DNA of 64,000 nt from positions 5,909,001 through 5,973,000 of the forward strand of contig OY979727.1 of the NCBI GenBank assembly GCA_963855995.1, read 5' to 3'. A program made the position numbers and the translations under genes. Under the pieces are notes generated by a model that was not told the origin of the DNA, made no database searches, and saw only the letters and a list, made by a program, of their open reading frames with translations. This DNA is from Muricea muricata. Taxonomy: Eukaryota; Cnidaria; Anthozoa; Malacalcyonacea; Plexauridae. Below are positions 20,690-33,200 of this stretch, in pieces; position 1 is the first letter of the stretch, and each line of letters begins with the position of its first letter.

Positions 20690-22950
20690 GTAAGCTTCTA
20701 ACTTCAACATGTTATTTTGCTCGTGACAATAATTTGAATGCGGAAAACATGATTCCTGACTTGCTAAGTTCTCTAATTTCCATTTAGAAAGTCCCTTTTA
20801 ATTCCGTGATTGCAATATATCATTGCGCTCAACTCATTCAGTTTTGCCCTTAAAACAACATTTTAAGCTCCAAAACGTTGCCGTGATCGATTTAAGAAGG
20901 CAGTTTTTAGTTGATAATTTGAGCATGTTTTTACGCTCAAATCGCTTTAAAAGCGCTTAAAACGCGTTTTTAATGCTTCTAAGATCGTTTCTTTTCTGTT
21001 TCAAAGTAAGTTGTAAGCTTCTAACTTCAACATGTTATTTTGCTCGTGACAATATTTTGAATGCGGAAAACATGATTCCTGACTTGCTAAGTTCTCTAAT
21101 TTCCATTTAGAAAGTCCCTTTTAATTCCGTGATTGCAATATATCATTGCGCTCAACTCATTCAGTTTTGCCCTTAAAACAACATTTTAAGCTCCAAAACG
21201 TTGCCGTGATCGATTTAAGACGGCAGTTTTTAGTTGATAATTTGAGCATGTTTTTACGCTCAAATCGCTTTAAAAGCGCTTAAAACGCGTTTTTAATGCT
21301 TCTAAGATCGTTTCTTTTCTGTTTCAAAGTAAGTTGTAAGCTTCTAACTTCAACATGTTATTTTGCTCGTGACAATAATTTGAATGCGGAAAACATGATT
21401 CCTGACTTGCTAAGTTCTCTAATTTCCATTTAGAAAGTCCCTTTTAATTCCGTGATTGCAATATATCATTGCGCTCAACTCATTCAGTTTTGCCCTTAAA
21501 ACAACATTTTAAGCTCCAAAACGTTGCCGTGATCGATTTAAGACGGCAGTTTTTAGTTGATAATTTGAGCAAGTTTTTACGCTCAAATCGCTTTAAAAGC
21601 GCTTAAAACGCGTTTTTAATGCTTCTAAGATCGTTTCTTTTCTGTTTCAAAGTAAGTTGTAAGCTTCTAACTTCAACATGTTATTTTGCTCGTGACAATA
21701 ATTTGAATGCAGAAAACATGATTCCTGACTTGCTAAGTTCTCTAATTTCCAATTAGAAAGTCCCTTTTAATTCCGTGATTGCAATATATCATTGCGCTTA
21801 ACTCATTCAGTTTTGCCCTTAAAACATCATTTTAAGCTCCAAAACGTTGCCGTGATCGATTTAAGACGGCAGTTTTTAGTTGATAATTTGAGCATGTTTT
21901 TACGCTCAAATCGCTTTAAAAGCGCTTAAAACGCGTTTTTAATGCTTCTAAGATCGTTTCTTTTCTGTTTCAAAGTAAGTTGTAAGCTTCTAACTTCAAC
22001 ATGTTATTTTGCTCGTGACAATAATTTGAATGCGGAAAACATGATTCCTGACTTGGTAAGTTCTCTAATTTCCATTTAGAAAGTCCCTTTTAATTCCGTG
22101 ATTGCAATATATCATTGCGCTCAACTCATTCAGTTTTGCCCTTAAAACAACATTTTAAGCTCCAAAACGTTGCCGTGATCGATTTAAGACGGCAGTTTTT
22201 AGTTGATAATTTGAGCATGTTTTTACGCTCAAATCGCTTTAAAAGCGCTTAAAACGCGTTTTTAATGCTTCTAAGATCGTTTCTTTTCTGTTTCAAAGTA
22301 AGTTGTAAGCTTCTAACTTCAACATGTTATTTTGCTCGTGACAATAATTTGAATGCGGAAAACATGATTCCTGACTTGCTAAGTTCTCTAATTTCCATTT
22401 AGAAAGTCCCTTTTAATTCCGTGATTGCAATATATCATTGCGCTCAACTCATTCAGTTTTGCCCTTAAAACAACATTTTAAGCTCCAAAACGTTGCCGTG
22501 ATCGATTTAAGAAGGCAGTTTTTAGTTGATAATTTGAGCATGTTTTTACGCTCAAATCGCTTTAAAAGCGCTTAAAACGCGTTTTTAATGCTTCTAAGAT
22601 CGTTTCTTTTCTGTTTCAAAGTAAGTTGTAAGCTTCTAACTTCAACATGTTATTTTGCTCGTGACAATATTTTGAATGCGGAAAACATGATTCCTGACTT
22701 GCTAAGTTCTCTAATTTCCATTTAGAAAGTCCCTTTTAATTCCGTGATTGCAATATATCATTGCGCTCAACTCATTCAGTTTTGCCCTTAAAACAACATT
22801 TTAAGCTCCAAAACGTTGCCGTGATCGATTTAAGACGGCAGTTTTTAGTTGATAATTTGAGCATGTTTTTACGCTCAAATCGCTTTAAAAGCGCTTAAAA
22901 CGCGTTTTTAATGCTTCTAAGATCGTTTCTTTTCTGTTTCAAAGTAAGTT
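20690..22950 (+). repeat. 5-mer higher-order repeat of A monomers (1,615 bp) plus two units
   Basis: Monomers 20690 (aagaaggcag), 21013 (acaatatttt), 21336 (gagcaagttttt), 21659 (A3) and 21982 form a 5-mer. 22305 (aagaaggcag) and 22628 (acaatatttt) restart it at an offset of 1,615 bp. The restart then breaks off into A2 at 22951. Confidence 0.87.
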
Positions 22951-24860
22951 GTAAGCTTCTAACTTCAACATGTTATTTTGCTCGTGACAATAATTTGAAC
23001 GCGGAAAACATGATTCCTGACTTGCTAAGTTCTCTAATTTCCATTTAGAAAGACCCTTTTAATTCCGTGATTGCAATATATCATTGCGCTCAACTCATTC
23101 AGTTTTGCCCTTAAAACATCATTTTAAGCTCTAAAACAGTGGCATGATCGATTTATAACGGCAGTTTTTAGTTGATCGTTTGAGCATGTTTTTACGCTCA
23201 AATCGCTTTAAAAGCGCTTAAAACGCGTTTTTAATGATTGTAAGATCGTTTCTTTTCTGTCTCAAAGCAACTTGTAAGCTTCTCACTTCAACATGTTATT
23301 TTGCTCGTGACAATAGTTTTAGTAACGAAAACATTATTCCTGACTTGCTAAGTTCTCTAGTTTCAATTTAGAAAGTCCCTTTTAGGTCTGTGATTGCAAT
23401 ATATCATTGCGCTCAACTCATTCAGTTCGACTCTGAAAACATCATTTTAAGCTCCAAAACGTTGCTGTGATCGATTTAAGACGGAAGTTTTTAGTTGATA
23501 ATTTGAGCATGTTTTTACGCTCAAATCGCATTAAAAGCGCTTAAAACGCGTTTTTAATGATTCCAAGATCGTTTCTGTTCTGTTTCGAGGTGGGTTGTAA
23601 GCTTCTCTTTTCAAGATGGTATTTTGCTCGTGACAATAATTTGAATGGGGAAAACATGATTCCTGACTTGCTAAGTTCTCTAATTTCCATTTAGAAAGTC
23701 CCTTTTAATTCCGTGATTGCTATATATCATTGCGCTCAACTCATTCAGTTTTGCCCTTAAAACATCATTTTAAGCTCCAAAACAGTGGCGTGATCGATTT
23801 AAGACGGCAGTTTTTAGTTGATCATTTGAGCATGTTTTTACGCTCAAATCGCTTTAAAAGCGCTTAAAACGAGTTTTTAATGATTCTAAGCTCGTTTCTT
23901 TTCTGTCTCAAAGAAGTTGTAAGCTTCTTACTTCAACATGTTATTTTGCTCGTGACAATAGTTTGAGTGCCGAAAACATGATTCCTGACTTGCTAAGTTC
24001 TCTAGTTTCAATTTAGAAAGTCCCTTTTAGGTCCGTGATTGCAATATATCATTGCGCTCAACTCATTCAGTTTGGCCCTTAAAACATCATTTTAAGCTCA
24101 AAACGTTGCCGTGATCGATTTAAGACGGCAGTTATTAGTTGATAATTTGAGGATATTTTTACGCTCAAATCGCTTCAAAAGCGCTTAAAACACGTTTTTA
24201 ATGATTGTAAGATCGTTTCTTTTCTGTTTCAAAGTAAGTTGTAAACTTCTAACTTCAACATGTTATTTTCCTCGTGACAATAGTTTGAGTGCGGAAAACA
24301 TGATTCCTGACTTGCTAAGTTCACTAATTTCCATTTAGAAAGTCCCTTTTACGTCCGTGATTGCAGTATATCATTGCGCTCAACTTATTAAGCTCTAAAA
24401 CGTTAGCGTGATCGATTTAAGACGGCAGTTTTTAGTTGATCATTTGAGCATGTTTTTACGCTCAAATCGCTTTAAAAGCGCTTAAAACGCGTTTTTAATG
24501 ATTGTAAGATCGTTTCTTTTCTGTTTCAAAGCAAGTTGTAAGTTTCTCACTTCAACATGTTATTTTGCCCGTGACCATAGTTTGACTGCCGAAAACATGA
24601 TTCCTGACTTGCTAAGTTCTCTAATTTCCATTTAGAAAGTCCCTTTTAACTCCGTGATTGCAATATATCATTGCGCTCAACTCCTTCAGTTTGGCCCTAA
24701 AAACATCATTTTAAGCTCTAAAACGTTGGCGTGATCGATTTAAAACGGCAGTTTTTAATTGATCGTTTGAGCAAGTTTTTACGCTCAAATCGCTTCAAAA
24801 GCACTTGAAACGCGTTTTTAATGATTGTAAGATCGTTTCTTTTCTGTCTCAAAGCAAGTT
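22951..24860 (+). repeat. Diverged monomer patch A2-D2-G-D3-short-D/A
   Basis: Landmarks are 22951 (A2), 23274 (D2), 23597 (G), 23919 (D3), 24241 (297 bp) and 24538. This patch has the highest density of private changes that I see, including caagatgg, gaatgggg, gaggatattt, cccgtgaccatag, gtttgactgcc, ctccttcag and gcacttgaaac. Units 24241 and 24538 have both lost HindIII (gtaaactt, gtaagttt). High divergence suggests monomers that have escaped recent homogenisation. Confidence 0.85.
24241..24537 (+). repeat. 297-bp deletion monomer, copy 1
   Basis: This unit lacks 26 bp in the right half: ctcaac is followed by ttattaagctc, where full monomers have the cagttttgccc to acatcatttt stretch. The removed segment is flanked by the short direct repeat tcatt, which fits slippage or end-joining. 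It shares the haplotype ttcactaattt, ttttacgtccg, gattgcagtat and gttagcgtg with three other short monomers, so one deletion event probably gave rise to all four. This copy differs from the others in keeping tttgagtgcgg. Confidence 0.9.
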
Positions 24861-27121
24861 GTAAGCTTCTCACTTCAACATGTTATTTTGCTCGTGACAA
24901 TAATTTGAATGCGGAAAACATGATTCCTGACTTGCTAAGTTCTCTAATTTCCATTTAGAAAGTCCCTTTTAATTCCGTGATTGCAATATATCATTGCGCT
25001 TAACTCATTCAGTTTTGCCCTTAAAACATTATTTTAAGCTCCAAAACGTTGCCGTGATCGATTTAGGACGGCAGTTTTTAGTTGATAATTTGAGCATGTT
25101 TTTACGCTCAAATCGCTTTAAAAGCGCTTAAAACGCGTTTTTAATGCTTCTAAGATCGTTTCTTTTCTGTTTCAAAGTAAGTTGTAAGCTTCTAACTTCA
25201 ACATGTTATTTTGCTCGTGACAATAATTTGAATGCGGAAAACATGATTCCTGACTTGCTAAGTTCTCTAATTTCCATTTAGAAAGTCCCTTTTAATTCCG
25301 TGATTGCAATATATCATTGCGCTTAACTCATTCAGTTTTGCCCTTAAAACATCATTTTAAGCTCCAAAACGTTGCCGTGATCGATTTAAGACGGCAGTTT
25401 TTAGTTGATAATTTGAGCATGTTTTTACACTCAAATCGCTTTAAAAGCGCTTAAAACGCGTTTTTAATGCTTCTAAGATCGTTTCTTTTCTGTTTCAAAG
25501 TAAGTTGTAAGCTTCTAACTTCAACATGTTATTTTGCTCGTGACAATAATTTGAATGCGGAAAACATGATTCCTGACTTGCTAAGTTCTCTAATTTCCAT
25601 TTAGAAAGTCCCTTTTAATTCAGTGATTGCAATATATCATTGCGCTCAACTCATTCAGTTTTGCCCTTAGAACATAATTTTAAGCTCTAAAACAGTTGCA
25701 TGATCGATTTAAGACGGCAGTTTTTAGTTGATAATTTGAGCAAGTTTTTACGCTCAAATCGCTTTAAAAGCGCTTAAAACGCGTTTTTAATGCTTTTAAG
25801 ATCGTTTCTTTTCTGTTTCAAAGTAAGTTGTAAGCTTCTAACTTCAACATGTTATTTTGCTCGTGACAATAATTTGAATGCAGAAAACATGATTCCTGAC
25901 TTGCTAAGTTCTCTAATTTCCAATTAGAAAGTCCCTTTTAATTCCGTGATTGCAATATATCATTGCGCTTAACTCATTCAGTTTTGCCCTTAAAACATCA
26001 TTTTAAGCTCCAAAACGTTGCCGTGATCGATTTAAGACGGCAGTTTTTAGTTGATAATTTGAGCATGTTTTTACGCTCAAATCGCTTTAAAAGCGCTTAA
26101 AACGCGTTTTTAATGCTTCTAAGATCGTTTCTTTTCTGTTTCAAAGTAAGTTGTAAGCTTCTAACTTCAACATGTTATTTTGCTCGTGACAATAATTTGA
26201 ATGCGGAAAACATGATTCCTGACTTGCTAAGTTCTCTAATTTCCATTTAGAAAGTCCCTTTTAATTCCGTGATTGCAATATATCATTGCGCTCAACTCAT
26301 TCAGTTTTGCCCTTAAAACAACATTTTAAGCTCCAAAACGTTGCCGTGATCGATTTAAGACGGCAGTTTTTAGTTGATAATTTGAGCATGTTTTTACGCT
26401 CAAATCGCTTTAAAAGCGCTTAAAACGGGTTTTTAATGCTTCTAAGATCGTTTCTTTTCTGTTTCAAAGTAAGTTGTAAGCTTCTAACTTCAACATGTTA
26501 TTTTGCTCGTGACAATAATTTGAATGTGGAAAACATGATTCCTGACTTGCTAAGTTCTCTAATTTCCATTTAGAAAGTCCCTTTTAATTCCGTGATTGCA
26601 ATATATCATTGCGCTCAACTCATTCAGTTTTGCCCTTAAAACAACATTTTAAGCTCCAAAACGTTGCCGTGATCGATTTAAGACGGCAGTTTTTAGTTGA
26701 TAATTTGAGCATGTTTTTACGCTCAAATCGCTTTAAAAGCGCTTAAAACGCGTTTTTAATGCTTCTAAGATCGTTTCTTTTCTGTTTCAAAGTAAGTTGT
26801 AAGCTTCTAACTTCAACATGTTATTTTGCTCGTGACAATATTTTGAATGCGGAAAACCTGATTCCTGACTTGCTAAGTTCTCTAATTTCCATTTAGAAAA
26901 ACCCTTTTAATTCCGTGATTGCAATATATCATTGCGCTCAACTCATTCAGTTTTGCCCTTAAAACAACATTTTAAGCTCCAAAACGTTGCCGTGATCGAT
27001 TTAAGACGGCAGTTTTTAGTTGATAATTTGAGCATGTTTTTACGCTTAAATCGCTTTAAAAGCGCTTAAAACGCGTTTTTAATGCTTCTAAGATCGTTTC
27101 TTTTCTGTTTCAAAGTAAGTT
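24861..27121 (+). repeat. Run of seven A monomers
   Basis: Landmarks are 24861, 25184, 25507, 25830 (A3), 26153, 26476 and 26799. The unit at 24861 starts in the D form (cacttc) and continues as A1. The unit at 25507 is an A1/A2 hybrid (ctaaaacagttgcatg but tttaagacgg). The order resembles 18106-21335. Private changes include gaatgtgg in the 26476 unit and acaatatttt with gaaaaaccc in the 26799 unit. Confidence 0.86.
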
Positions 27122-27287
27122 GTAAGCTTCTAACTTCAACATGTTATTTTGCTCGTGACAATAATTTGAATGCAGAAAACATGATTCCTGACTTGCTAAG
27201 TTCTCTAATTTCCATTTAGAAAGTCCCTTTTAATTCCGTGATTGCAATATATCATTGCGCTCAACTCATTCAGTTTGGCCCTTAAAA

Positions 27288-30200
27288 CATCATTTTAAGC
27301 TCTAAAACAGTGGCATAATCGATTTATAACGGCAGTTTTTAGTTGATCATTTGAGCATGTTTTTACGCTCAAATCGCTTTAAAAGCGCTTAAAACCCGTT
27401 TTTAGTGGTTCTAAGATCGTTTCTGTTCTGTTTCGAGGTAGGTTGTAAGCTTCTCACTTCAACATGTTATTTTGCTCTTGACGATAGTTTGAGTGACGAA
27501 AACAGGATTCCTGACTTACTAAGTTCTCCAACTTCCATTTAGAAAGTCCCTTTTAGGTCCGTGATTGGAATATATCATTGCGCTCAACTCATTCAGTTTG
27601 ACTTTGAAAACATCATTTTAAGCTCCAAAACGTTGCCGTGATCGATTTAAGACGGGAGTTTTTAGTTGATAATTTGAGCATGTTTTTACGCTCAAATCGC
27701 TTTAAAAGCGCTTAAAACGCGTTTTTAATGATTCTAAGATCGTTTCTGTTTTGTTTCGAGGTGGGTTGTAAGCTTCTCTTTTCAACATGTTATTTTGCTC
27801 GTGACAATAATTTGAATGCGGAAAACATGATTCCTGACTTGCTAAGTTCTCTAATTTTCATTTAGAAAGTCCCTGTTAATTCCGTGATTGCTATATATCA
27901 TTGCGCTCAACTCATTCAGTTTTGCCCTTAAAACATCATTTTAAGCTCCAAAACGTTGCCGTGATCGATTTAAGACGGCAGTTTTTAGTTGATAATTTGA
28001 GCATGTTTTTACGCTCAAATCGCTTTAAAAGCGCTTAAAACGCGTTTTTAATGATTCTAAGATCGTTTCTGTTCTGTTTCGAGGTGGGTTGTAAGCTTCT
28101 CTCTTCAACATGGTATTTTGCTCGTGACGATAGTCTGAGTGCCGAAAACAGGATTCCTGACTTACTAAGTTCTCCAACTTCCATTTAGAAAGTCCCTTTT
28201 AGGTCCGTGATTGCTATATATGATTGCGCTCAACTCGTTTAGTTTGACTCTGAAAACATCATTTTAAGCTCCAAAACGTTGCCGTGATCGATTTAAGACG
28301 GAAGTTTTTAGTTGATAATTTGAGCATGTTTTTACGCTCAAATCGCTTTAAAAGCGCTTAAAACGCGTTTTTAATGATTCTAAGCTCGTTTCTGTTCTGT
28401 TTCGAGGTGGGTTGTAAGCTTCTCACTTCAACATGTTATTTTGCTCGTGACGATAATTTGAGTTCCGAAAACAGGATTCCTGACTTGCTAAGTTCTCCAA
28501 CTTCCATTTAGAAAGTCCCTTTTAGGTCCGTGATTGCAATATATCATTGCGCTCAACTCGTTCAGTTGGGCCCTGAAAAAATCATTTTAAGCTCCAAAAC
28601 GTTGGCGTGATCGATTTAAGACGGCAGTTTTTAAAAGATCATTTGAGCATGTTTTTACGCTAAAATCGCTTCAAAGCGCTTAAAACGCGTTTTTAATGAT
28701 TGTAAGATCGTTTCTTTTCTGTCTCAAAGCAAGTTGTAAGCTTCTCACTTCAACATGTTATTTTGCTCGTGACAATAGTTTGAGTGCCGAAAACATTATT
28801 CCTGACTTGCTAAGTTCTCTAGTTTCAATTTAGAAACTCCCTTTTAAGTCCGTGATTGCAATATATCATTGCGCTCAACTCATTCAGTTTGGCCCTTAAA
28901 ACATCATTTTAAGCTCAAAAACGTTGCTGTGATCGATTTAAGACGGAAGTTTTTAGTTGATAATTTGAGCATGTTTTTACGCTCAAATCGCTTTAAAAGC
29001 GCTTAAAACGCGTTTTTAATGATTCTAAGCTCGTTTTTGTTCTGTTTCGAGGTAGGTTGTAAGCTTCTCACTTCAACATGTTATTTTGCTCTTGACGATA
29101 GTTTGAGTGGCGAAAACAGGATTCTTGACTTTCTAAGTTCTCCAACTTCCATTTAGAAAGTCCCTTTTAGGTCCGTGATTGCAATATATCATTGCGCTCA
29201 ACTCGTTCAGTTGGGCCCTGAAAAAATCATTTTAAGCTCCAAAACGTTGGCGTGATCGATTTAAGACGGCAGTTTTAATCAGATCATTTGAGCATGTTTT
29301 TACGCTAAAATCGCTTCAAAGCGCTTAAAACGCGTTTTTAATGCTTCTAAGATCGTTTCTTTTCTGTTTCAAAGTAAGTTGTAAGCTTCTAACTTCAACA
29401 TGTTATTTTGCTCGTGACAATAATTTGAATGCGGAAAACATGATTCCTGACTTGCTAAGTTCTCTAATTTCCATTTAGAAAGTCCCTTTTAATTCCGTGA
29501 TTGCAATATATCATTGCGCTTAACTCATTCAGTTTTGCCCTTAAAACATCATTTTAAGCTCCAAAACGTTGCCGTGATCGATTTAAGACGGCAGTTTTTA
29601 GTTGATAATTTGAGCATGTTTTTACACTCAAATCGCTTTAAAAGCGCTTAAAACGCGTTTTTAATGCTTCTAAGATCGTTTCTTTTCTGTTTCAAAGTAA
29701 GTTGTAAGCTTCTAACTTCAACATGTTATTTTGCTCGTGACAAAAATTTGAATGCGGAAAACATGATTCCTGACTTGCTAAGTTCTCTAATTTCCATTTA
29801 GAAAGTCCCTTTTAATTCCGTGATTGCAATATATCATTGCGCTCAACTGATTCAGTTTTGCCCTTAAAACAACATTTTAAGCTCCAAAACGTTGCCGTGA
29901 TGGATTTAAGACGGCAGTTTTTAGTTGATAATTTGAGCAAGTTTTTACGCTCAAATCGCTTTAAAAGCGCTTAAAACGCGTTTTTAATGCTTCTAAGATC
30001 GTTTCTTTTCTGTTTCAAAGTAAGTTGTAAGCTTCTAACTTCAACATGTTATTTTGCTCGTGACAATAATTTGAATGCAGAAAACATGATTCCTGACTTG
30101 CTAAGTTCTCTAATTTCCAATTAGAAAGTCCCTTTTAATTCCGTGATTGCAATATATCATTGCGCTTAACTCATTCAGTTTTGCCCTTAAAACATCATTT

Positions 30201-33200
30201 TAAGCTCCAAAACGTTGCCGTGATCGATTTAAGACGGCAGTTTTTAGTTGATAATTTGAGCATGTTTTTACGCTCAAATCGCTTTAAAAGCGCTTAAAAC
30301 GCGTTTTTAATGCTTCTAAGATCGTTTCTTTTCTGTTTCAAAGTAAGTTGTAAGCTTCTAACTTCAACATGTTATTTTGCTCGTGACAATAATTTGAATG
30401 CGGAAAACATGATTCCTGACTTGCTAAGTTCTCTAATTTCCATTTAGAAAGTCCCTTTTAATTCCGTGATTGCAATATATCATTGCGCTCAACTGATTCA
30501 GTTTTGCCCTTAAAACAACATTTTAAGCTCCAAAACGTTGCCGTGATCGATTTAAGACGGCAGTTTTTAGTTGATAATTTGAGCATGTTTTTACGCTCAA
30601 ATCGCTTAAAAAGCGCTTAAAACGCGTTTTTAATGCTTCTAAGATCGTTTCTTTTCTGTTTCAAAGTAAGTTGTAAGCTTCTAACTTCAACATGTTATTT
30701 TGCTCGTGACATAATTTGAATGCGGAAAACATGATTCCTGACTTGCTAAGTTCTCTAATTTCCATTTAGAAAGTCCCTTTTAATTCCGTGATTGCAATAT
30801 ATCATTGCGCTCAACTCATTCAGTTTTGCCCTTAAAACAACATTTTAAGCTCCAAAACGTTGCCGTGATCGATTTAAGACGGCAGTTTTTAGTTGATAAT
30901 TTGAGCATGTTTTTACGCTCAAATCGCTTTAAAAGCGCTTAAAACGCGTTTTTAATGCTTCTAAGATCGTTTCTTTTCTGTTTCAAAGTAAGTTGTAAGC
31001 TTCTAACTTCAACATGTTATTTTGCTCGTGACAATAATTTGAATGCGGAAAACATGATTCCTGACTTGCTAAGTTCTCTAATTTCCATTTAGAAAGTCCC
31101 TTTTAATTCCGTGATTGCAATATATCATTGCGCTCAACTCATTCAGTTTTGCCCTTAAAACAACATTTTAAGCTCCAAAACGTTGCCGTGATCGATTTAA
31201 GACGGCAGTTTTTAGTTGATAATTTGAGCATCTTTTTACGCTCAAATCGCTTTAAAAGCGCTTAAAACGCGTTTTTAATGCTTCTAAGATCGTTTCTTTT
31301 CTGTTTCAAAGTAAGTTGTAAGCTTCTAACTTCAACATGTTATTTTCCTCGTGACAATAGTTTAAGTGCGGAAAACATGATTCCTGACTTGCTAAGTTCA
31401 CTAATTTCCATTTAGAAAGTCCCTTTTACGTCCGTGATTGCAGTATATCATTGCGCTCAACTTATTAAGCTCTAAAACGTTAGCGTGATCGATTTAAGAC
31501 GGCAGTTTTTAGTTGATCATTTGAGCATGTTTTTACGCTCAAATCGCTTTAAAAGCGCTTAAAACGCGTTTTTAATGATTGTAAGATCGTTTCTTTTCTG
31601 TTTCAAAGTAAGTTGTAAGCTTCTAACTTCAACATGTTATTTTGCTCGTGACAATAATTTGAATGCGAAAAACATGATTCCTGACTTGCTAAGTTCTCTA
31701 ATTTCCATTTAGAAAGTCCCTTTTAATTGCGTGATTGCAATATATCATTGCGCTCAACTCATTCAGTTTTGCCCTTAAAACAACATTTTAAGCTCCAAAA
31801 CGTTGCCGTGATCGATTTAAGACGGCAGTTTTTAGTTGATAATTTGAGCATCTTTTTACGCTAAAATCGCTTTAAAAGCGCTTAAAACGCGTTTTTAATG
31901 CTTCTAAGATCGTTTCTTTTCTGTTTCAAAGTAAGTTGTAAGCTTCTAACTTCAACATGTTTTTTTGCTCGTGACAATAATTTGAATGCGGAAAACATGA
32001 TTCCTGACTTGCTAAGTTCTCTAATTTCCATTTAGAAAGTCCCTTTTAATTCCGTGATTGCAATATATCATTGCGCTCAACTCATTCAGTTTTGCCCTTA
32101 AAACATCATTTTAAGCTCTAAAACAGTGGCATGATCGATTTATAACGGCAGTTTTTAGTTGATCATTTGAGCATGTTTTTACGCTCAAATCGCTTTAAAA
32201 GCGCTTAAAACGCGTTTTTAATGATTGTAAGATCGTTTCTTTTCTGTCTCAAAGCAACTTGTAAGCTTCTCACTTCAACATGTTATTTTGCTCGTGACAA
32301 TAGTTTGAGTAACGAAAACATTATTCCTGACTTGCTAAGTTCTCTAGTTTAAATTTAGAAAGTCCCTTTTAGGTCCGTGATTAATATATATCATTGCGCT
32401 CAACTCATTCAGTTTGACTCTGAAAACATCATTTTAAGCTCCAAAACGTTGCTGTGATCGATTTAAGACGGAAGTTTTTAGTTGATAATTTGAGCATGTT
32501 TTTACGCTCAAATCGCTTTAAAAGCGCTTAAAACGCGTTTTTAATGATTCTAAGATCGTTTCTGTTCTGTTTCGAGGTGGGTTGTAAGCTTCTCTTTTCA
32601 ACATGGTATTTTGCTCGTGACAATAATTTGAATGCGGAAAACATGATTCCTGACTTGCTAAGTTCTCTAATTTCCATTTAGAAAGTCCCTTTTAATTCCG
32701 TGATTGCTATATATTATTGCGCTCAACTCATTCAGTTTTGCCCTTAAAACATCATTTTAAGCTCCAAAACGTTGCCGTGATCGATTTAAGACGGCAGTTT
32801 TTAGTTGATAATTTGAGCATGTTTTTACGCTCAAATCGCTTTAAAAGCGCTTAAAACGCGTTTTTAATGATTCTAAGATCGTTTCTGTTCTGTTTCGAGG
32901 TGGGTTGTAAGCTTCTCTCTTCAACATGGTATTTTGCTCGTGACGATAGTCTGAGTGCCGAAAACAGGATTCCTGACTTACTAAGTTCTCCAACTTCCAT
33001 TTAGAAAGTCCCTTTTAGGTCCGTGATTGCTATATATCATTGCGCTCAACTCGTTTAGTTTGACTCTGAAAACATCATTTTAAGCTCCAAAACGTTGCCG
33101 TGATCGATTTAAGACGGAAGTTTTTAGTTGATAATTTGAGCATGTTTTTACGCTCAAATCGCTTTAAAAGCGCTTAAAACGCGTTTTTAATGATTCTAAG
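27288..33200 (+). repeat. 5.9-kb duplicated block, copy 1
   Basis: This block is repeated at 38562-44474 with a constant offset of 11,274 bp. It contains the A2 end (gtggcataatc), F 27445, G 27768, B 28091, C 28414, D 28736, E 29059, A1 29381, A1 29704, A3 30027, A1 30350, 30673 and 30995, a short unit 31318, A1 31615, A2 31938, D2 32261, G 32584 and B 32907. Shared private markers include gactttgaaaac, tttaatcagatc, gtgatggattt, gacataattt and gtgattaatat. I found about eight single-base differences, for example 28846 (aagtcc against aggtcc) and 31666 (gcgaaaaac against gcggaaaac). The right boundary lies between 33119 and 33201. Confidence 0.9.
31318..31614 (+). repeat. 297-bp deletion monomer, copy 2
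   Basis: It carries the same 26-bp deletion and haplotype as the unit at 24241, but with tttaagtgcgg. It ends gattgtaag and is followed by an A1 carrying ttaattgcgtg. Confidence 0.9.
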
